Part shown: in pieces, positions 41,548-50,920 of the stretch
Position numbering within the stretch: the first letter of the stretch is position 1
How the letters are laid out: each line of letters starts with the position of its first letter
NCBI GenBank assembly: GCA_902527215.1
Contig: CABZOF010000003.1
Span: 1 to 64,000 of the forward strand
Origin: an uncultured Pelagibacteraceae bacterium
GTDB taxonomy: Bacteria > Pseudomonadota > Alphaproteobacteria > Pelagibacterales > Pelagibacteraceae
Length of the DNA: 64,000 nucleotides
Direction: 5' to 3'
The notes under the pieces: model-generated
The model's database searches: none
What the model saw: the letters and a program-made list of their open reading frames with translations, nothing else
What the model was told of the DNA's origin: nothing
Position numbers and translations under genes: made by a program

Positions 41548-43069
41548 TTTTTTTAAACAAAATATCTAATTTGTTCAATTTAAGACCCTTTTTTAGATAA
41601 TTATTTTCTTTAATCGTTTCAAAATTAATTTTTTCCTCATTTATACCAAATAAACCTAAAACTTTTAGAGATGATGATGGTATAATAGGATAAAGAAGTA
41701 TAGTTACTTTTCTTATTAATTCCAAAGCAACATAAATAATAGTATTCATCCTTAATTTATCATTCTTTTTTTTCCAAGGTTCTTGATCGTTGAAATATTT
41801 ATTTGCTGAAAATAGTTGCTCAACAATAAAATTAATATATGAATTAACATCTTGATTATCTGAATACATAATTAAATTATCATAATATTTGGTGTATTGA
41901 TTTAAAATAATTTTATCCTCCTCTGTTAGATGTTCAATGGCAGGAACTTCTAAGTTCGCATTCTTTTCACAAAACGCTAAAACTCTTTGACACAAATTTC
42001 CATAATTATTAGCTAAATCACTATTAATACAAGACTCTAGTTTTTCTTGTGAGATATTTCCGTCATTACCAAAAGAAACCTCTTTAATTAAATAATATCT
42101 TAAAGGATCTAGGCCATAATTATCTATAATCTCAAGTGGATCTAAAATGTTACCTTTAGATTTAGACATTTTTTCATCTCCTGAAAGTATCCATCCGTGG
42201 CCAAATACTCTTTTTGGGGGTTCTATATCTGCAGCCAATAAGAAAGCCGGCCAATAAATAGCATGAAATCTTAATATATCTTTTCCAATAAGATGTAGAT
42301 CTGCGGGCCAAAAGGATTTGTACAAATCATCACTTTCATTCGGATAATTTAAAGCACTTAGATAATTTGTTAAAGCATCCAACCAAACATAAATAACATG
42401 GTCTTCATTAGATGGAACTTTTATACCCCAATTAAAAGATTTTCTACTTACAGATAAATCTTTTAATCCTGATTTTACAAAACTGATAACTTCATTTTTT
42501 CTTGTTTCGGGTAGTATAAAATCTGGATTTTTATTATAAAACTCAATCAATTTATCTTGCCAATTTGATAATTTAAAAAAATATGACTCTTCTTCCACCC
42601 ACTCTACTTTTGAACCTGAACTAATTGATTTTTTTATACCGTCTAAATCTTCAATTTCACTTTGTGTGTAAAATGCTTCATCTGATACTGAATACCAACC
42701 AGAATACTTGGATAAGTAAATTTCACCTTTTTTTTCTAAAATATTCCAAAGATTTTCAACCGATTTAGCATGTCTTTTTTCAGTTGTTCTTATGAAATCA
42801 TTATTAGATAAATTTAATGTGTCGGATAAATCTCTAAAGGTTTTGCTAATTTCATCACAAAATAATAAAGGATCCATTTTTTTTTCTTCTGCAGCTCGTT
42901 GTATTTTTTGTCCATGCTCATCAGTGCCTGTTAAAAAATAAACATTAAAACCCTGTATTCTTTTTAATCTTGCAAAAAAATCAGCAATAATACTTGAATA
43001 AGCATGACCCATATGTGGCTTTGCAGATGGATAATAAATTGGTGTTGTAATGTAGTAATTTTTATTCAC
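41531..43069 (-). CDS. metG: methionyl-tRNA synthetase
   Basis: MetG charges tRNA-Met, including the initiator. The 512-aa protein is of the short type. It starts YYITTPIYYPSAKPHMGHAYSS, giving HMGH where most have HIGH or HLGH. It has FLTGTDEHGQKIQRAA, WVWLDALTNYLSAL-like VIYVWLDALTNYLSALNYP, DLHLIGKDILRFHAIYWPAFL and the KMSKS loop SGDEKMSKSKGNILDP. No zinc-knuckle insertion and no C-terminal tRNA-binding domain, as in other Alphaproteobacteria. Overlaps holB by 8 bp. Confidence 0.96.
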   Translation of the reverse strand: MNKNYYITTPIYYPSAKPHMGHAYSSIIADFFARLKRIQGFNVYFLTGTDEHGQKIQRAAEEKKMDPLLFCDEISKTFRDLSDTLNLSNNDFIRTTEKRHAKSVENLWNILEKKGEIYLSKYSGWYSVSDEAFYTQSEIEDLDGIKKSISSGSKVEWVEEESYFFKLSNWQDKLIEFYNKNPDFILPETRKNEVISFVKSGLKDLSVSRKSFNWGIKVPSNEDHVIYVWLDALTNYLSALNYPNESDDLYKSFWPADLHLIGKDILRFHAIYWPAFLLAADIEPPKRVFGHGWILSGDEKMSKSKGNILDPLEIIDNYGLDPLRYYLIKEVSFGNDGNISQEKLESCINSDLANNYGNLCQRVLAFCEKNANLEVPAIEHLTEEDKIILNQYTKYYDNLIMYSDNQDVNSYINFIVEQLFSANKYFNDQEPWKKKNDKLRMNTIIYVALELIRKVTILLYPIIPSSSLKVLGLFGINEEKINFETIKENNYLKKGLKLNKLDILFKKIEKND

Positions 43070-43982
43070 TTAATAATTTATCATTAAATTCTAGAAAAAA
43101 AGACTCAAAATCTAAGTTATATTTTTTAACAAAAGAAAGTTTTAGGTAAAAATATTTTTTTATTTTAAATGAAATTTTCTTAGAGATATTTATATTTTTA
43201 TAGAAAAAAAGTTCAATAAATAAATTCAAATATTCTTTTATAAAATCATTAGATGTATATGATTTATTTTTGATTATATAGGCCAATAGATTCTCTATAG
43301 AGTTATCTTTGATTGATAAATCATTACTTTCTAAAAAGTTCACTAATGATATTAAAAAGGATGGAGAGTTGTAATTGTTTATAAAATCTAAATTTATATC
43401 TTTATATATATCAGCTTCAAAGTGGTAATTCACAATCTCCATTACTTCTGAATTTAGTAAATTTAATTTAAATTCTAAACATCTTGATTTAATAGTTTCC
43501 AAAACTTTAAATTCTGAGTTATTGATTAAAATAAAGTTTATTTTGTTATTAGGTTCTTCAATTGATTTTAATAACGCATTAGCAGAATTAATTCCTAATA
43601 AATTAACATTTTCAATAATTATAAACCTTCTATCATTGTTAAAAGAGGTTTGATTGGTGAATTTAATCATTTCTCTTATTTGATCTATATCAATTATTTT
43701 TTTATCATTTTTCCGGTAAATTTTGAGAACATTGGGATGAGTGTTCGAAGATATAATTTTAGATATATTATTACTCAAATTATATTCATAATTCTTTAAA
43801 TTATAAGATTGTTTGTTCTCTTTTAAATAAAAATAATTCAAAAAATGATTTACAAATAATTTTTTGCCAATACCTTTTGGACCATTTAATAAAATTTTAT
43901 TGGGAAATTTTTGTATCTGGTTAAGGTAAATAAAGTTATTGAAAAGAGACTTATGACCAATCATTTTACTTATCTCACTCAT
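43062..43982 (-). CDS. holB: DNA polymerase III subunit delta'
   Basis: A 306-aa clamp-loader subunit. The first domain begins FNNFIYLNQIQKFPNKILLNGPKGIGKKLFVNHFL (Walker A GPKGIGKK), has IDQIREMIKFTNQTSFNNDRRFIIIENVNLLGINSANALLKSIEEPNNKINFILINN (Walker B region and the SRC sensor in ETIKSRCLEF). The C-terminal collar domain is very AT-biased and poorly conserved. It loads the sliding clamp at the fork together with tau and delta. It sits between tmk and metG, the normal order, abutting tmk. Confidence 0.9.
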   Translation of the reverse strand: MSEISKMIGHKSLFNNFIYLNQIQKFPNKILLNGPKGIGKKLFVNHFLNYFYLKENKQSYNLKNYEYNLSNNISKIISSNTHPNVLKIYRKNDKKIIDIDQIREMIKFTNQTSFNNDRRFIIIENVNLLGINSANALLKSIEEPNNKINFILINNSEFKVLETIKSRCLEFKLNLLNSEVMEIVNYHFEADIYKDINLDFINNYNSPSFLISLVNFLESNDLSIKDNSIENLLAYIIKNKSYTSNDFIKEYLNLFIELFFYKNINISKKISFKIKKYFYLKLSFVKKYNLDFESFFLEFNDKLLSE

Positions 43983-44606
43983 TTACTTTATAATTTTATC
44001 AATTTTGTTAATTAATTTATTTTCAATTATTTTTAAATTATCTTTATTGGTATCTAAAATTAAGTATTTAGATTTGTTTTTATTTGCAATTTTTAAAAAA
44101 CCTTTTTGAACTTTATTATAAAAATTATAATCAAAATTATCGTATTTATTTCTATTTTTTCTCAACTTTAATCTATTGAGCATGTTATTTTTATTTACAA
44201 TACTTAAGAAAGTAAAGTTTGGTCTTATATTACCTAATAAAAAATTATTCATTTTTAAAATTAAATCTTTATCTAGTTTCATTCCATAATGTTGATAGGC
44301 TAATGTCGAGTCAATAAATCTGTCAATCAATATAACTTTTTTTTTATAATTTTTTTTTAGAATTTTATCTACATTTTCTGATCTAGATGCCATAAGTAAA
44401 AATAAATCTGTTTTATTGCTTAATGCTGATTTTTTATTTAGCATTAAAGATCTTAGTTTTTCAGATAGATTTGTGCCACCTGGTTCTCTTAAGGAAACAT
44501 ATTTAATTTTTTTTGTTTTTAAATATTTAATTGTTTTTTTTAAGCTGGTGGATTTTCCAGAAGCTTCTATACCTTCAAATACTAAGACTGGATATTTAGA
44601 CATCAC
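43983..44606 (-). CDS. tmk: thymidylate kinase
   Basis: A 207-aa P-loop kinase that phosphorylates dTMP to dTDP. It shows VFEGIEASGKSTSLKK (P-loop), LREPGGTNLSEKLRSLML (TMP site), LFLLMASRSENVD, LIDRFIDSTLAYQHYG (DR motif) and a lid region with RLKLRKNRNKYDNF. In the P-loop Ala-Ser replace the usual Gly-Ala before GKST, a minor change. The gene overlaps the dac 3' end by 11 bp. Confidence 0.94.
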   Translation of the reverse strand: MMSKYPVLVFEGIEASGKSTSLKKTIKYLKTKKIKYVSLREPGGTNLSEKLRSLMLNKKSALSNKTDLFLLMASRSENVDKILKKNYKKKVILIDRFIDSTLAYQHYGMKLDKDLILKMNNFLLGNIRPNFTFLSIVNKNNMLNRLKLRKNRNKYDNFDYNFYNKVQKGFLKIANKNKSKYLILDTNKDNLKIIENKLINKIDKIIK

Positions 44607-45750
44607 CCCAGATTAGGAAATTTATAGAAGAAATAAACCTAGAGAAAATATTTTGTCTTTTTACATCTTCAAAAGCTAATAGATCGTATTCGCCTATTTG
44701 TTCATCTTTATATGATATTTTAACTTTGCCTATTATGTCATTTTTCAATATTGGTGCTTTTAAAGGACCTTGATAATTGACTGATACTTTTAGATATTTT
44801 TTTTTAGCTTTTGGAATTGTTTGATAAACATCTTCATTTATATATGATCTAATTGTTTTTTGTGTTCCTTGCCAAACATCTAATTCATCAAATATTTCAT
44901 CTTTTTTTGCAATATTGATTGTGTCAAAATTTGTTAAACCATATGTTAGTAATTTAAGTGACTCTTTTGATCTTTCATTTTTAGAGACAAAACCACTTCC
45001 AACTGCAATTATTCTCCTATCATTTCTTTTAATTGTTGAAGCAAGTGAATATTTTTCATACGCAAGATATCCAGTCTTTATTCCATCCACTCCTATATTT
45101 TTATAAAGCAATGGGTTTCTATTGCCTTGTTTAATTGGGTCTCCACCTGTTCTATCCCAAGTAAATTCAGTTTCTTTGTAATATTCATAATAATTTGGGT
45201 AATTTTTTATCAAATAATTAGACATAATTAATATATCTCTAACTGTTGATAAATTATCTGGAGCATTTATTCCTGATGAATTTGAAAAGTTAGTATTTTC
45301 CATACCAATTTCTTTTGCCTTTTCAGTCATCATAATTGCAAACTCTTCTTCTGTGCCAGCAATACCCTCAGCAAGAGCAATGCAAGCATCATTGCCTGAG
45401 GAAACAATAATACCTCTTAATAAATTTTCTACAGTTATTTCATCTCCAACCATAATAAACATCGATGAATATCCTGCTTGTGACAATCTCCATGCATTTT
45501 CAGATACTAAAAATTTTTCATCTAATGATAACTCACCGCTTTTAAGTAAATCAAAAGCTATAATCGAAGTCATAATTTTAGTCATAGACGCAGGAAAAAT
45601 TTGTCGGTCGGCATCCTTTTCATACAATATTTTTCCAGATAAATAATCTTGTAAAATAGCAGTTCTCGCATTTACATCGAAATTTGCAAAAACTGGTTTT
45701 ATAAAAAAAGATAAAAATATTAAAATCAATGATAAATTTTTTATTCTCAT
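44596..45750 (-). CDS. D-alanyl-D-alanine carboxypeptidase (penicillin-binding protein 5/6 family)
   Basis: A 384-aa secreted peptidase with signal peptide (LSLILIFLSFFIKPVFA). Catalytic motifs: SxxK in FPASMTKIMTSIIAF, SxN in VSSGNDACIALAEG, and KTG in GVDGIKTGYLAYEKYSLAST. A PBP5-type C-terminal beta domain follows from about residue 280 (KYLKVSVNYQGPLKAPILKNDIIGKVKISY). It trims the terminal D-Ala of peptidoglycan stem peptides in the periplasm. It overlaps the upstream rlpA-like gene by 4 bp and belongs to a cell-wall gene run (mltB, rlpA/SPOR, dac). Confidence 0.93.
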   Translation of the reverse strand: MRIKNLSLILIFLSFFIKPVFANFDVNARTAILQDYLSGKILYEKDADRQIFPASMTKIMTSIIAFDLLKSGELSLDEKFLVSENAWRLSQAGYSSMFIMVGDEITVENLLRGIIVSSGNDACIALAEGIAGTEEEFAIMMTEKAKEIGMENTNFSNSSGINAPDNLSTVRDILIMSNYLIKNYPNYYEYYKETEFTWDRTGGDPIKQGNRNPLLYKNIGVDGIKTGYLAYEKYSLASTIKRNDRRIIAVGSGFVSKNERSKESLKLLTYGLTNFDTINIAKKDEIFDELDVWQGTQKTIRSYINEDVYQTIPKAKKKYLKVSVNYQGPLKAPILKNDIIGKVKISYKDEQIGEYDLLAFEDVKRQNIFSRFISSINFLIWGDV

Positions 45751-46574
45751 AGTTTAATTATTTCAATACTATCAAAATCAAGATTTTCGATATTATGAAA
45801 TCCTTTCTTTAATTTCTCAAAATCTTTATAAGGTCCTTTATAAACTCTAAAATTATTTTGTGACAACTTTTTGATTAAGATATTATCAATATTATGCTCT
45901 TCAAATAACCTATTTTTTAACATAATAGCAGAATCTTCAAAATAAAAATCTGCAAATTTAATTATATAATTAAAATTTGTTACAAAATTATTAGTCTTAG
46001 ATTCTTTTATTTCAGTTTCTAAACTTATGCTCTGGACCATTATATCGTCAACAGGAGCTTTATTAGCAACTTCTTTTTCTTCATCAAATGTTTTTACATC
46101 ATTTGCAACATATAAATTGTTAGAATTGATAGTTTCAATATACACATAAGGCTCATTGGGATTTATTGATAGTTCACTAGCAATTCTCTTTGTTATTACT
46201 GAATTATAATAGGCAGGCAAAACAGTTTTGTTTTTAACAATAGTCATTAAAGATTTTCCGTTAATTATATTTGTTATTCTAACAGGTGTACCATTAGGTA
46301 GATTAGGACTTAATATATTCAGTGAAGTATTATCTAAATTGCTTTCTAATGAGTTATCTACATCTTCATCAAATATCAATGCAAAACCTTTGTTAGAATA
46401 AACAATATTAATTATTTCATTTTTTTCATTTTTATTTGGTGAGATTTTAATTTTATCTTTTTGGACAACAATTTTTTTATCTTCAGGTTTATTTTTAATA
46501 TTTATGTTTTTTGAATGATGCTCACAGGCAAATAAAATTAAAAATAAAAGATATAAAATATATTTAAATTGCAT
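45747..46574 (-). CDS. RlpA-like SPOR-domain lipoprotein
   Basis: A 275-aa lipoprotein with signal peptide MQFKYILYLLFLILFAC (lipobox LFAC). The middle part, LPNGTPVRITNIINGKSLMTIVKNKTVLPAYYNSVITKRIASELSI, follows the double-psi barrel pattern of RlpA (lipoprotein that cuts denuded glycan strands) though the usual catalytic signature is not clear. The C-terminal 80 residues, YIIKFADFYFEDSAIMLKNRLFEEHNIDNILIKKLSQNNFRVYKGPYKDFEKLKKG, form a SPOR domain that binds septal peptidoglycan. It overlaps mltB by 11 bp. RlpA beside dac and mltB is the standard alphaproteobacterial arrangement. Confidence 0.8.
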   Translation of the reverse strand: MQFKYILYLLFLILFACEHHSKNINIKNKPEDKKIVVQKDKIKISPNKNEKNEIINIVYSNKGFALIFDEDVDNSLESNLDNTSLNILSPNLPNGTPVRITNIINGKSLMTIVKNKTVLPAYYNSVITKRIASELSINPNEPYVYIETINSNNLYVANDVKTFDEEKEVANKAPVDDIMVQSISLETEIKESKTNNFVTNFNYIIKFADFYFEDSAIMLKNRLFEEHNIDNILIKKLSQNNFRVYKGPYKDFEKLKKGFHNIENLDFDSIEIIKL

Positions 46575-47562
46575 TTTTAAATTTGTTTTTTAGTGTGCAT
46601 ACAGCTAAAGCGAATCTTAAAGATCTATTCCATTTTAAAATTAATTCATAATTATCAAAAACTAAATAAGCTGGAGTTAATTTTTGTGCGTCAGGTATAA
46701 TGTCATAATCAGGAGTCACAATTGCAGCTTTCAAATTATCAAGGTCATTAAGTTTTTCACTGTTTTTGATATATTTTTTTAAATAGGATATTTTATTTTT
46801 ATGCTTAATTTTCTTTGCAGATGTATTTAGATATTTATGTGGTGTTTCGTTGATAAGTTCAACTTTGTAAAAACATGGTGTTTTATTATTCCACCCTATC
46901 TTATTTAAGTAATTAGCAGCAGAAGCAAATGAATCTTCAATATTCTTCAAATTTATAATTTCATCCTCATTGTAATCAATTGCATAATTTTTAATTGTAG
47001 AAGGCATAAATTGAAAATTACCAAAAGCTCCTGCCCATGATCCTAAATAATTATTTGGATTTATAATTCCTTTATCAAATAAAATTAAAAGTGTAAGTAG
47101 TTCTGACGTGAAGAATTCACTTCTTCTTTTATCATAACTCAAAGTTGCTAATGATGAGACTATATCCATTTTGCCTAAATAATTACCAAAATTTGTTTCA
47201 ATACCCATAAGTGATAAAAGCAAATCCTTATCAACAGAAAATTCTTGAGTGATTTTATCAATTTTTGTTTTGTTGATTTTGTAAATTTTTAAACCAGAAT
47301 TTACTTTTTTATTATTAGCTCTTTTAGAAATATATGTTTTGGTATCTTCATAGAATTCTGGTTGGTATCTATCATATTTTATAACATTCTTTAAAAAAAC
47401 AGATTTATCGATTGTACTTTCGATTATTTTCAAACTCACCCCTTTTTCTAAAGCAATTAATCTAAAATTTTTCTTCCACTCATTAAATTCAGAGTCATTT
47501 GCATAGACGTTTAAATTTATTAAAATAAAAAGAAAGAAAACATAAATTTTAATTTTTTTCAT
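46564..47562 (-). CDS. lytic murein transglycosylase MltB-type
   Basis: A 332-aa exported transglycosylase with signal peptide KIKIYVFFLFILINLNVYA. The lysozyme-like domain shows LLSLMGIETNFGNYLG (catalytic Glu), the LATLSYDKRRSEFFTSELLTLL stretch, GSWAGAFGNFQFMPSTIKNYAIDYN and FASAANYLNKIGW, all typical of MltB. It cleaves peptidoglycan with 1,6-anhydro ring formation in the periplasm. The soluble or lipidated status is unclear, as no lipobox Cys is seen. It overlaps rarD by 14 bp. Confidence 0.9.
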   Translation of the reverse strand: MKKIKIYVFFLFILINLNVYANDSEFNEWKKNFRLIALEKGVSLKIIESTIDKSVFLKNVIKYDRYQPEFYEDTKTYISKRANNKKVNSGLKIYKINKTKIDKITQEFSVDKDLLLSLMGIETNFGNYLGKMDIVSSLATLSYDKRRSEFFTSELLTLLILFDKGIINPNNYLGSWAGAFGNFQFMPSTIKNYAIDYNEDEIINLKNIEDSFASAANYLNKIGWNNKTPCFYKVELINETPHKYLNTSAKKIKHKNKISYLKKYIKNSEKLNDLDNLKAAIVTPDYDIIPDAQKLTPAYLVFDNYELILKWNRSLRFALAVCTLKNKFKNAI

Positions 47563-48430
47563 AAATATCTTTCAGATATATAAATACAGCAATCCATATA
47601 AAAATAAAACTAACTAACTGATTTATATTAAATTGCTCATTATAAATAAAAAAACCAAGAATAAATTGCAATGTAGGAGTAATATAAAAAATCATTCCAG
47701 CAGGTCCTAGTCCTGCTAATTCAACACCTCGCACATATAAAAAAAGAGGAATCACCGTCATTGGTCCTGCCAACATTAATAAAGGCATCAAAGAAGGATT
47801 TGATAAACTAAAATCATTGTAATTATTTATGCTTATAAAATAAAATGCAACTAATACAAAAGGAAGTATATACAAACTTTCTATAAGAAGCCCAATATCA
47901 GTTTCTACGTTAATTTTTTTTCTAAATAGATTATAAAAACTCCAACTTAAGGCTACGATTAAACCTACCCATGGAATTGAATTAAAATCTATTATCAATA
48001 AATAACTGACAGAAATAATTACTAAAAAGATCGAAATTTTTCCTTTTTTAGTAATAGGTTCTTTAAAAAAGAAATTACCTAAAAAAACACTTATAATTGG
48101 CATGATAAAATAGCCAAAACTTGCATCAATTATTTTATCTACACTAACTGCATAGATCCATACACCCCAATTAATAAAAATTAAAAAACCAGAAATTAAA
48201 AGAATAAATAATTTCTTTTTATCATTAAGAATTTTTTTAAAAATACTCCATTTAGAAAAGAAAAATGTAGTAACTATTAATACAAAAGCTGTCCAAACAC
48301 TTCTATGAATTAATACTTCTACATGACCTGCAAAAGAAATATGTTTGAAGTATATAACACCAAAAAAACCCCACCAAAACGAACCAAAAGATGTAAGCAA
48401 AACTCCCTTATTAAAATTTTTTTTGTTCAT
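47549..48430 (-). CDS. rarD: EamA-family transporter RarD
   Basis: A 293-aa membrane protein with ten helices. It matches the RarD branch of the EamA superfamily: GVLLTSFGSFWWGFFGVIYFKHI near the start, HRSVWTAFVLI, LLISGFLIFINWGVWIYAVSVDKIIDASFGYFIMPIISVFLGNFFFKEP, GLIVALSWSFYNLFRKK and GLGPAGMIFYITPTLQFILGFFIYNEQF. The substrate is unproven. It heads the cell-wall/DNA operon that runs to the MBL hydrolase. Confidence 0.87.
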   Translation of the reverse strand: MNKKNFNKGVLLTSFGSFWWGFFGVIYFKHISFAGHVEVLIHRSVWTAFVLIVTTFFFSKWSIFKKILNDKKKLFILLISGFLIFINWGVWIYAVSVDKIIDASFGYFIMPIISVFLGNFFFKEPITKKGKISIFLVIISVSYLLIIDFNSIPWVGLIVALSWSFYNLFRKKINVETDIGLLIESLYILPFVLVAFYFISINNYNDFSLSNPSLMPLLMLAGPMTVIPLFLYVRGVELAGLGPAGMIFYITPTLQFILGFFIYNEQFNINQLVSFIFIWIAVFIYLKDIYEKN

Positions 48431-48514
48431 TTTTAAATATCAGAATATTTTGACTAACTACTTAAGTCATTTTATTGTTGAAATATATATTAATAATAAT
48501 AAAACCTTGCACAC

Positions 48515-48604
48515 GGAGAGATGGCTGAGCGGTTGAAAGCATCGGTCTTGAAAACCGACAAAGGGGCAACTCTTTCCTGGGTTCGAATCCCAGTCTCTCC
48601 GCCA
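48515..48604 (+). tRNA. tRNA-Ser (TGA)
   Basis: Plus strand, 90 nt: acceptor GGAGAGA pairs with TCTCTCC, D-arm with CTGAGCGGTTGAAAG, anticodon stem CGGT/ACCG around loop CTTGAAA (anticodon TGA), long serine-type variable arm, T-arm CTGGGTTCGAATCCCAG, discriminator G, encoded CCA. All stems pair. Confidence 0.96.
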
Positions 48605-48605
48605 T

Positions 48606-48851
48606 TCATTTAAAATCAATCAACAATTTAAATATTTTATTATTTTTAAAGATCATTTCTTTCCTTGAAATTTTGATAATGTCTTCATCATTCATATTAA
48701 CTAATTTATCTAGGTCCACTAAATCATTAAATGATAATGAATCGATAATAGATTTAACAAAACCACTGACAAATATATCCATTTCTTTTGTACCTCGATA
48801 TTGAGATCTATAAATAATTTTATTAATTAAATTTTGTTTATTTGAATTCAT
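48606..48851 (-). CDS. sdhE: SdhE-like succinate dehydrogenase assembly factor
   Basis: An 81-aa helical protein of the SdhE/Sdh5 family that inserts FAD covalently into SdhA. The key motif is KIIYRSQYRGTKEMDIFVSGFV, with the RGxxE segment that touches FAD. Then SLSFNDLVDLDKLVNMNDEDIIK follows, the family's L-x-x-F-x-x-LL-D pattern. Normal length. It is divergent from recG, as in many Alphaproteobacteria. Confidence 0.88.
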   Translation of the reverse strand: MNSNKQNLINKIIYRSQYRGTKEMDIFVSGFVKSIIDSLSFNDLVDLDKLVNMNDEDIIKISRKEMIFKNNKIFKLLIDFK

Positions 48852-48877
48852 TGTTTATAAACATATATATATATTTA

Positions 48878-50920
48878 ATGAGTAATTTTGAATATTTATT
48901 GTCACCTATAAATAAAATTAAAGGTGTTGGTAAAAAAACATTAAGTTCATTCAACAAAAAAAAAATTTTTACAATTTTTGACCTATTATGGCATTTACCT
49001 ATATCAAGAATTGAAACTGCTGAAGATACAGAGATTGATGATTTACAAGTAGGAAAAAATTACAATATTAAAGTTATACCACTTAAATATAATTTTCCAC
49101 GAATTAGAAATTTACCCAATAAAGTTCTATGTGAAAAAAATGGAGTAAAGATAGACTGTATTTTTTTTAATAGTTATGAGGGATATATAAAAAAATTATT
49201 ACCCTTAAATGAAGAAATAATAATACATGGAAAGGCAAACAAATTTAGAAATAAATTTCAATTTGTAAATCCAACAACGAAAAAAACTAATGATTTAAAT
49301 ATTATAAATGAAGATAGTAAATATAGTCTTTCTGATGGGCTAACATTAAACAAATATAATCAAGTAATAAATAGTGTTTTGCAAAATTTACCTGAATTAG
49401 AAGAATGGTTGCCAAAAGAAGTATCGAGTTTATTTGATAATGTATCGTGGAAGGAATGTATTATCAAAATTCATAAGGAAGAAATTACAAAAATTAGAGA
49501 TACAAAATATTTTAAAAGACTTGTTTTTGATGAGATATTTGCAAATTTTTTACTTTCTTCTGATATCAGAAAAAAAATTAAAAAAATTAAAAAAAAAAAT
49601 AAAATTTTAGACTTTAAATATCAAAATAAACTAATTAATAATTTAAAATTTAAACTTACAATTGATCAAATAACTTCATTAAAAAATATAAATAAAGATA
49701 TGGAGTCAAAACAGAAAATGTTTAGATTATTACAAGGAGATGTGGGATCAGGAAAGACAATAGTCTCAATAATTGCTGCATTAAATGCTATTAAAGCAGG
49801 ATATCAAGTTGTGATAATGGCTCCAACTGAAATATTAGCTATTCAACATTACAATTTTATATTAGAAAATTTTAATACATTTTGTAGTCCTGAAATATTA
49901 ACTGGTAAAACTGAATATAAAAAAAGAAAAAATATTTTAAATGATCTCTTAAATAATAAAATTGATATTTTAATTGGGACACATTCTCTTTTTCAAGAAA
50001 AAATTAATTACTTTAAATTAGGTTTAATTATTATTGATGAACAACATAAATTTGGTGTTAATCAAAGAAAAAAACTATCTGATAAAGGAGGCAAAGATTG
50101 TGATGTACTAGTTATGTCAGCAACGCCAATTCCAAGAACAATGATGATGACAATATATGGAGATATGGATATTTCTTTAATTAAATCGAAACCCAAAAAT
50201 CGATTACCAATAAAAACATATAGTAAAAATGAGACTAAAATTAATGAAGTTATTAATTTTATTAAAAGTGAAATTTTAAAAAAAAATCAAGTATTCTGGG
50301 TTTGTCCACTTATCAAAGAATCAAAAAAGATTGGCCACCAGTCTGCTACGGAAAAATATAAATATTTAAGTAAAATCTTTAAAGACAGAGTTGATATTGT
50401 TCATGGAGCAATGAGTAAAGAAGAGAAGGATAAAGTATTAAATAAGTTTAATAATAGAGAGATAGATATATTAGTTTCAACTACAGTAATAGAGGTTGGG
50501 ATTGATTTTCCAAATGCAAATGTAATTGTCATTGAAAATTCTAATAAGTATGGTTTATCTCAGTTGCATCAATTAAGGGGTCGTGTAGGAAGAGGAAGTA
50601 AAGATTCGACGTGTATTCTGATGTTTAAAGCTGGACTGAGTGAGAATGCTCGAAAAAGAATTACAATTCTTAAAAATACTAATGATGGGTTCAAAATCGC
50701 TGAAGAAGATTTAAAAATAAGAGGGTATGGTGATATATTAGGATTTAAGCAAAGCGGTTTAAAAAAATACAACCTTGCAGACCCTATTCAACATGAGGAT
50801 CTTTTTAATATTGCTGAAAAAGAAATTAAAAAGATTGAAAAAAATAATGTTGAAATAAACGATTTTAATAAACTTATAAAACTTTATGATAAAGTTGCTG
50901 TAATTAATGAGACTACTTAG
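48878..50920 (+). CDS. recG: ATP-dependent DNA helicase RecG
   Basis: A 680-aa branch-migrating helicase. The N-terminal OB/wedge region begins YLLSPINKIKGVGKKTLSSF. Helicase motifs are LLQGDVGSGKTIVSIIAALNAI (I), IMAPTEILAIQHY (Ia), IGTHSLFQ, LIIIDEQHKFGVNQR (II, DEQH), VMSATPIPRTMMM (III), and in domain 2 VHGAMSKEEKDKVL, ILVSTTVIEVGIDFPNANVIVIEN and QLHQLRGRVGRGS (VI). It restarts stalled forks and resolves D-loops. The frame is open to 48842, but the ATG at 48878 fits the family start and avoids overlap with the divergent sdhE. Confidence 0.95.
   Translation: MSNFEYLLSPINKIKGVGKKTLSSFNKKKIFTIFDLLWHLPISRIETAEDTEIDDLQVGKNYNIKVIPLKYNFPRIRNLPNKVLCEKNGVKIDCIFFNSYEGYIKKLLPLNEEIIIHGKANKFRNKFQFVNPTTKKTNDLNIINEDSKYSLSDGLTLNKYNQVINSVLQNLPELEEWLPKEVSSLFDNVSWKECIIKIHKEEITKIRDTKYFKRLVFDEIFANFLLSSDIRKKIKKIKKKNKILDFKYQNKLINNLKFKLTIDQITSLKNINKDMESKQKMFRLLQGDVGSGKTIVSIIAALNAIKAGYQVVIMAPTEILAIQHYNFILENFNTFCSPEILTGKTEYKKRKNILNDLLNNKIDILIGTHSLFQEKINYFKLGLIIIDEQHKFGVNQRKKLSDKGGKDCDVLVMSATPIPRTMMMTIYGDMDISLIKSKPKNRLPIKTYSKNETKINEVINFIKSEILKKNQVFWVCPLIKESKKIGHQSATEKYKYLSKIFKDRVDIVHGAMSKEEKDKVLNKFNNREIDILVSTTVIEVGIDFPNANVIVIENSNKYGLSQLHQLRGRVGRGSKDSTCILMFKAGLSENARKRITILKNTNDGFKIAEEDLKIRGYGDILGFKQSGLKKYNLADPIQHEDLFNIAEKEIKKIEKNNVEINDFNKLIKLYDKVAVINETT

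Noticed and set aside
45353..45646. 97-codon open frame opposite the D-alanyl-D-alanine carboxypeptidase
   Set aside because: It overlaps the SxxK and SxN motifs of the carboxypeptidase and has no ribosome site.
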